The translations under genes and the position numbers were made by a program. A stretch of 12,922 nt of DNA from an uncultured Nesterenkonia sp. GTDB taxonomy: Bacteria > Actinomycetota > Actinomycetes > Actinomycetales > Micrococcaceae. A model generated the notes under the pieces. It made no database searches. It was given only the letters and a program-made list of their open reading frames with translations, and was not told the origin of the DNA. Every line of letters begins with the position of its first letter. Position 1 is the first letter of the stretch. Below are positions 12,828-12,922 of this stretch, one piece after another. Location: contig CAMINA010000027.1 of the NCBI GenBank assembly GCA_946221825.1, forward strand, positions 1-12,922. Reading direction: 5' to 3'.

Positions 12828-12922
12828 ATGACATACTTCGATCACGCCGCGACCACTCCGGTGAAGCCGACCGCTCTGCGCGTGCTCACTGAGCAGATGC
12901 CGCAGCTGAGCAACCCCTCCTC
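12828..12922 (+). CDS. Cysteine desulfurase (NifS/IscS family), 5' fragment
   Basis: Only the first 31 codons are present; the gene runs off the right edge. The peptide MTYFDHAATTPVKPTALRV, followed by LSNPSS, is the unmistakable N-terminus of class V PLP-dependent cysteine desulfurases (Y-L-D-H-A-A-T-T-P, then G/S-N-P-S-S). These enzymes remove sulfur from cysteine as a persulfide for tRNA thiolation or Fe-S cluster assembly. The catalytic lysine and cysteine lie outside the window. ATG 12828 gives the family's usual N-terminus, but an in-frame GTG at 12807 has a stronger ribosome-binding site (GGAGGTG at 12794-12800) and would add seven residues. TAAAAT at 12812-12817 could be the -10 if ATG 12828 is used. 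In related genomes mnmA often follows; that cannot be seen here. Confidence 0.92.
   Translation, partial: MTYFDHAATTPVKPTALRVLTEQMPQLSNPS

Overview
The window looks like a high-GC actinobacterial chromosome, most likely Micrococcales and probably the family Micrococcaceae. This rests on base composition, GTG starts, a DUF6318-like lipoprotein, the PspA/HtrA set and a SigK/RskA-type regulator. Nothing suggests a plasmid, phage or insertion sequence, and I saw no tRNA, rRNA or CRISPR array. The genus is inference.

Layout, left to right. (1) Minus strand: pdxS (vitamin B6 synthesis), preceded by a perfect 16-bp inverted repeat, then pspA and a membrane-anchored coiled-coil protein with a Gly/Arg-rich tail. 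(2) Plus strand, divergent from these: an HtrA-type membrane serine protease and a translationally close PIG-L/LmbE deacetylase. Positions 1104-5584 read as a cell-envelope stress module: a PspA membrane protector, its coiled-coil partner and a quality-control protease, sharing one 99-bp divergent promoter region. (3) Minus strand: an RraA-fold protein carrying the D-X20-R-D signature of the aldolase-type members. (4) Plus strand: a lipoprotein of the DUF6318 type and a secreted PKD-like protein, joined by an ATGA overlap. (5) A structured 168-bp convergent intergenic region with two inverted repeats. (6) Minus strand: a 592-residue protein that fuses an ECF sigma factor (SigK-like) to a membrane RskA-like anti-sigma factor, then the tRNA methyltransferase TrmL, then a J-domain protein with a NERD-like C-terminal part. 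(7) Plus strand at the right edge: the start of a cysteine desulfurase.

The most unusual item is the single-polypeptide sigma/anti-sigma fusion (9267-11045). Several minus-strand genes also lack a Shine-Dalgarno sequence and instead have a -10-like hexamer ending 7-8 nt before the start codon, which suggests leaderless mRNAs. The DUF6318/PKD pair is the least understood two-gene unit. Promoters and terminators are read by eye and are weaker calls than the genes.
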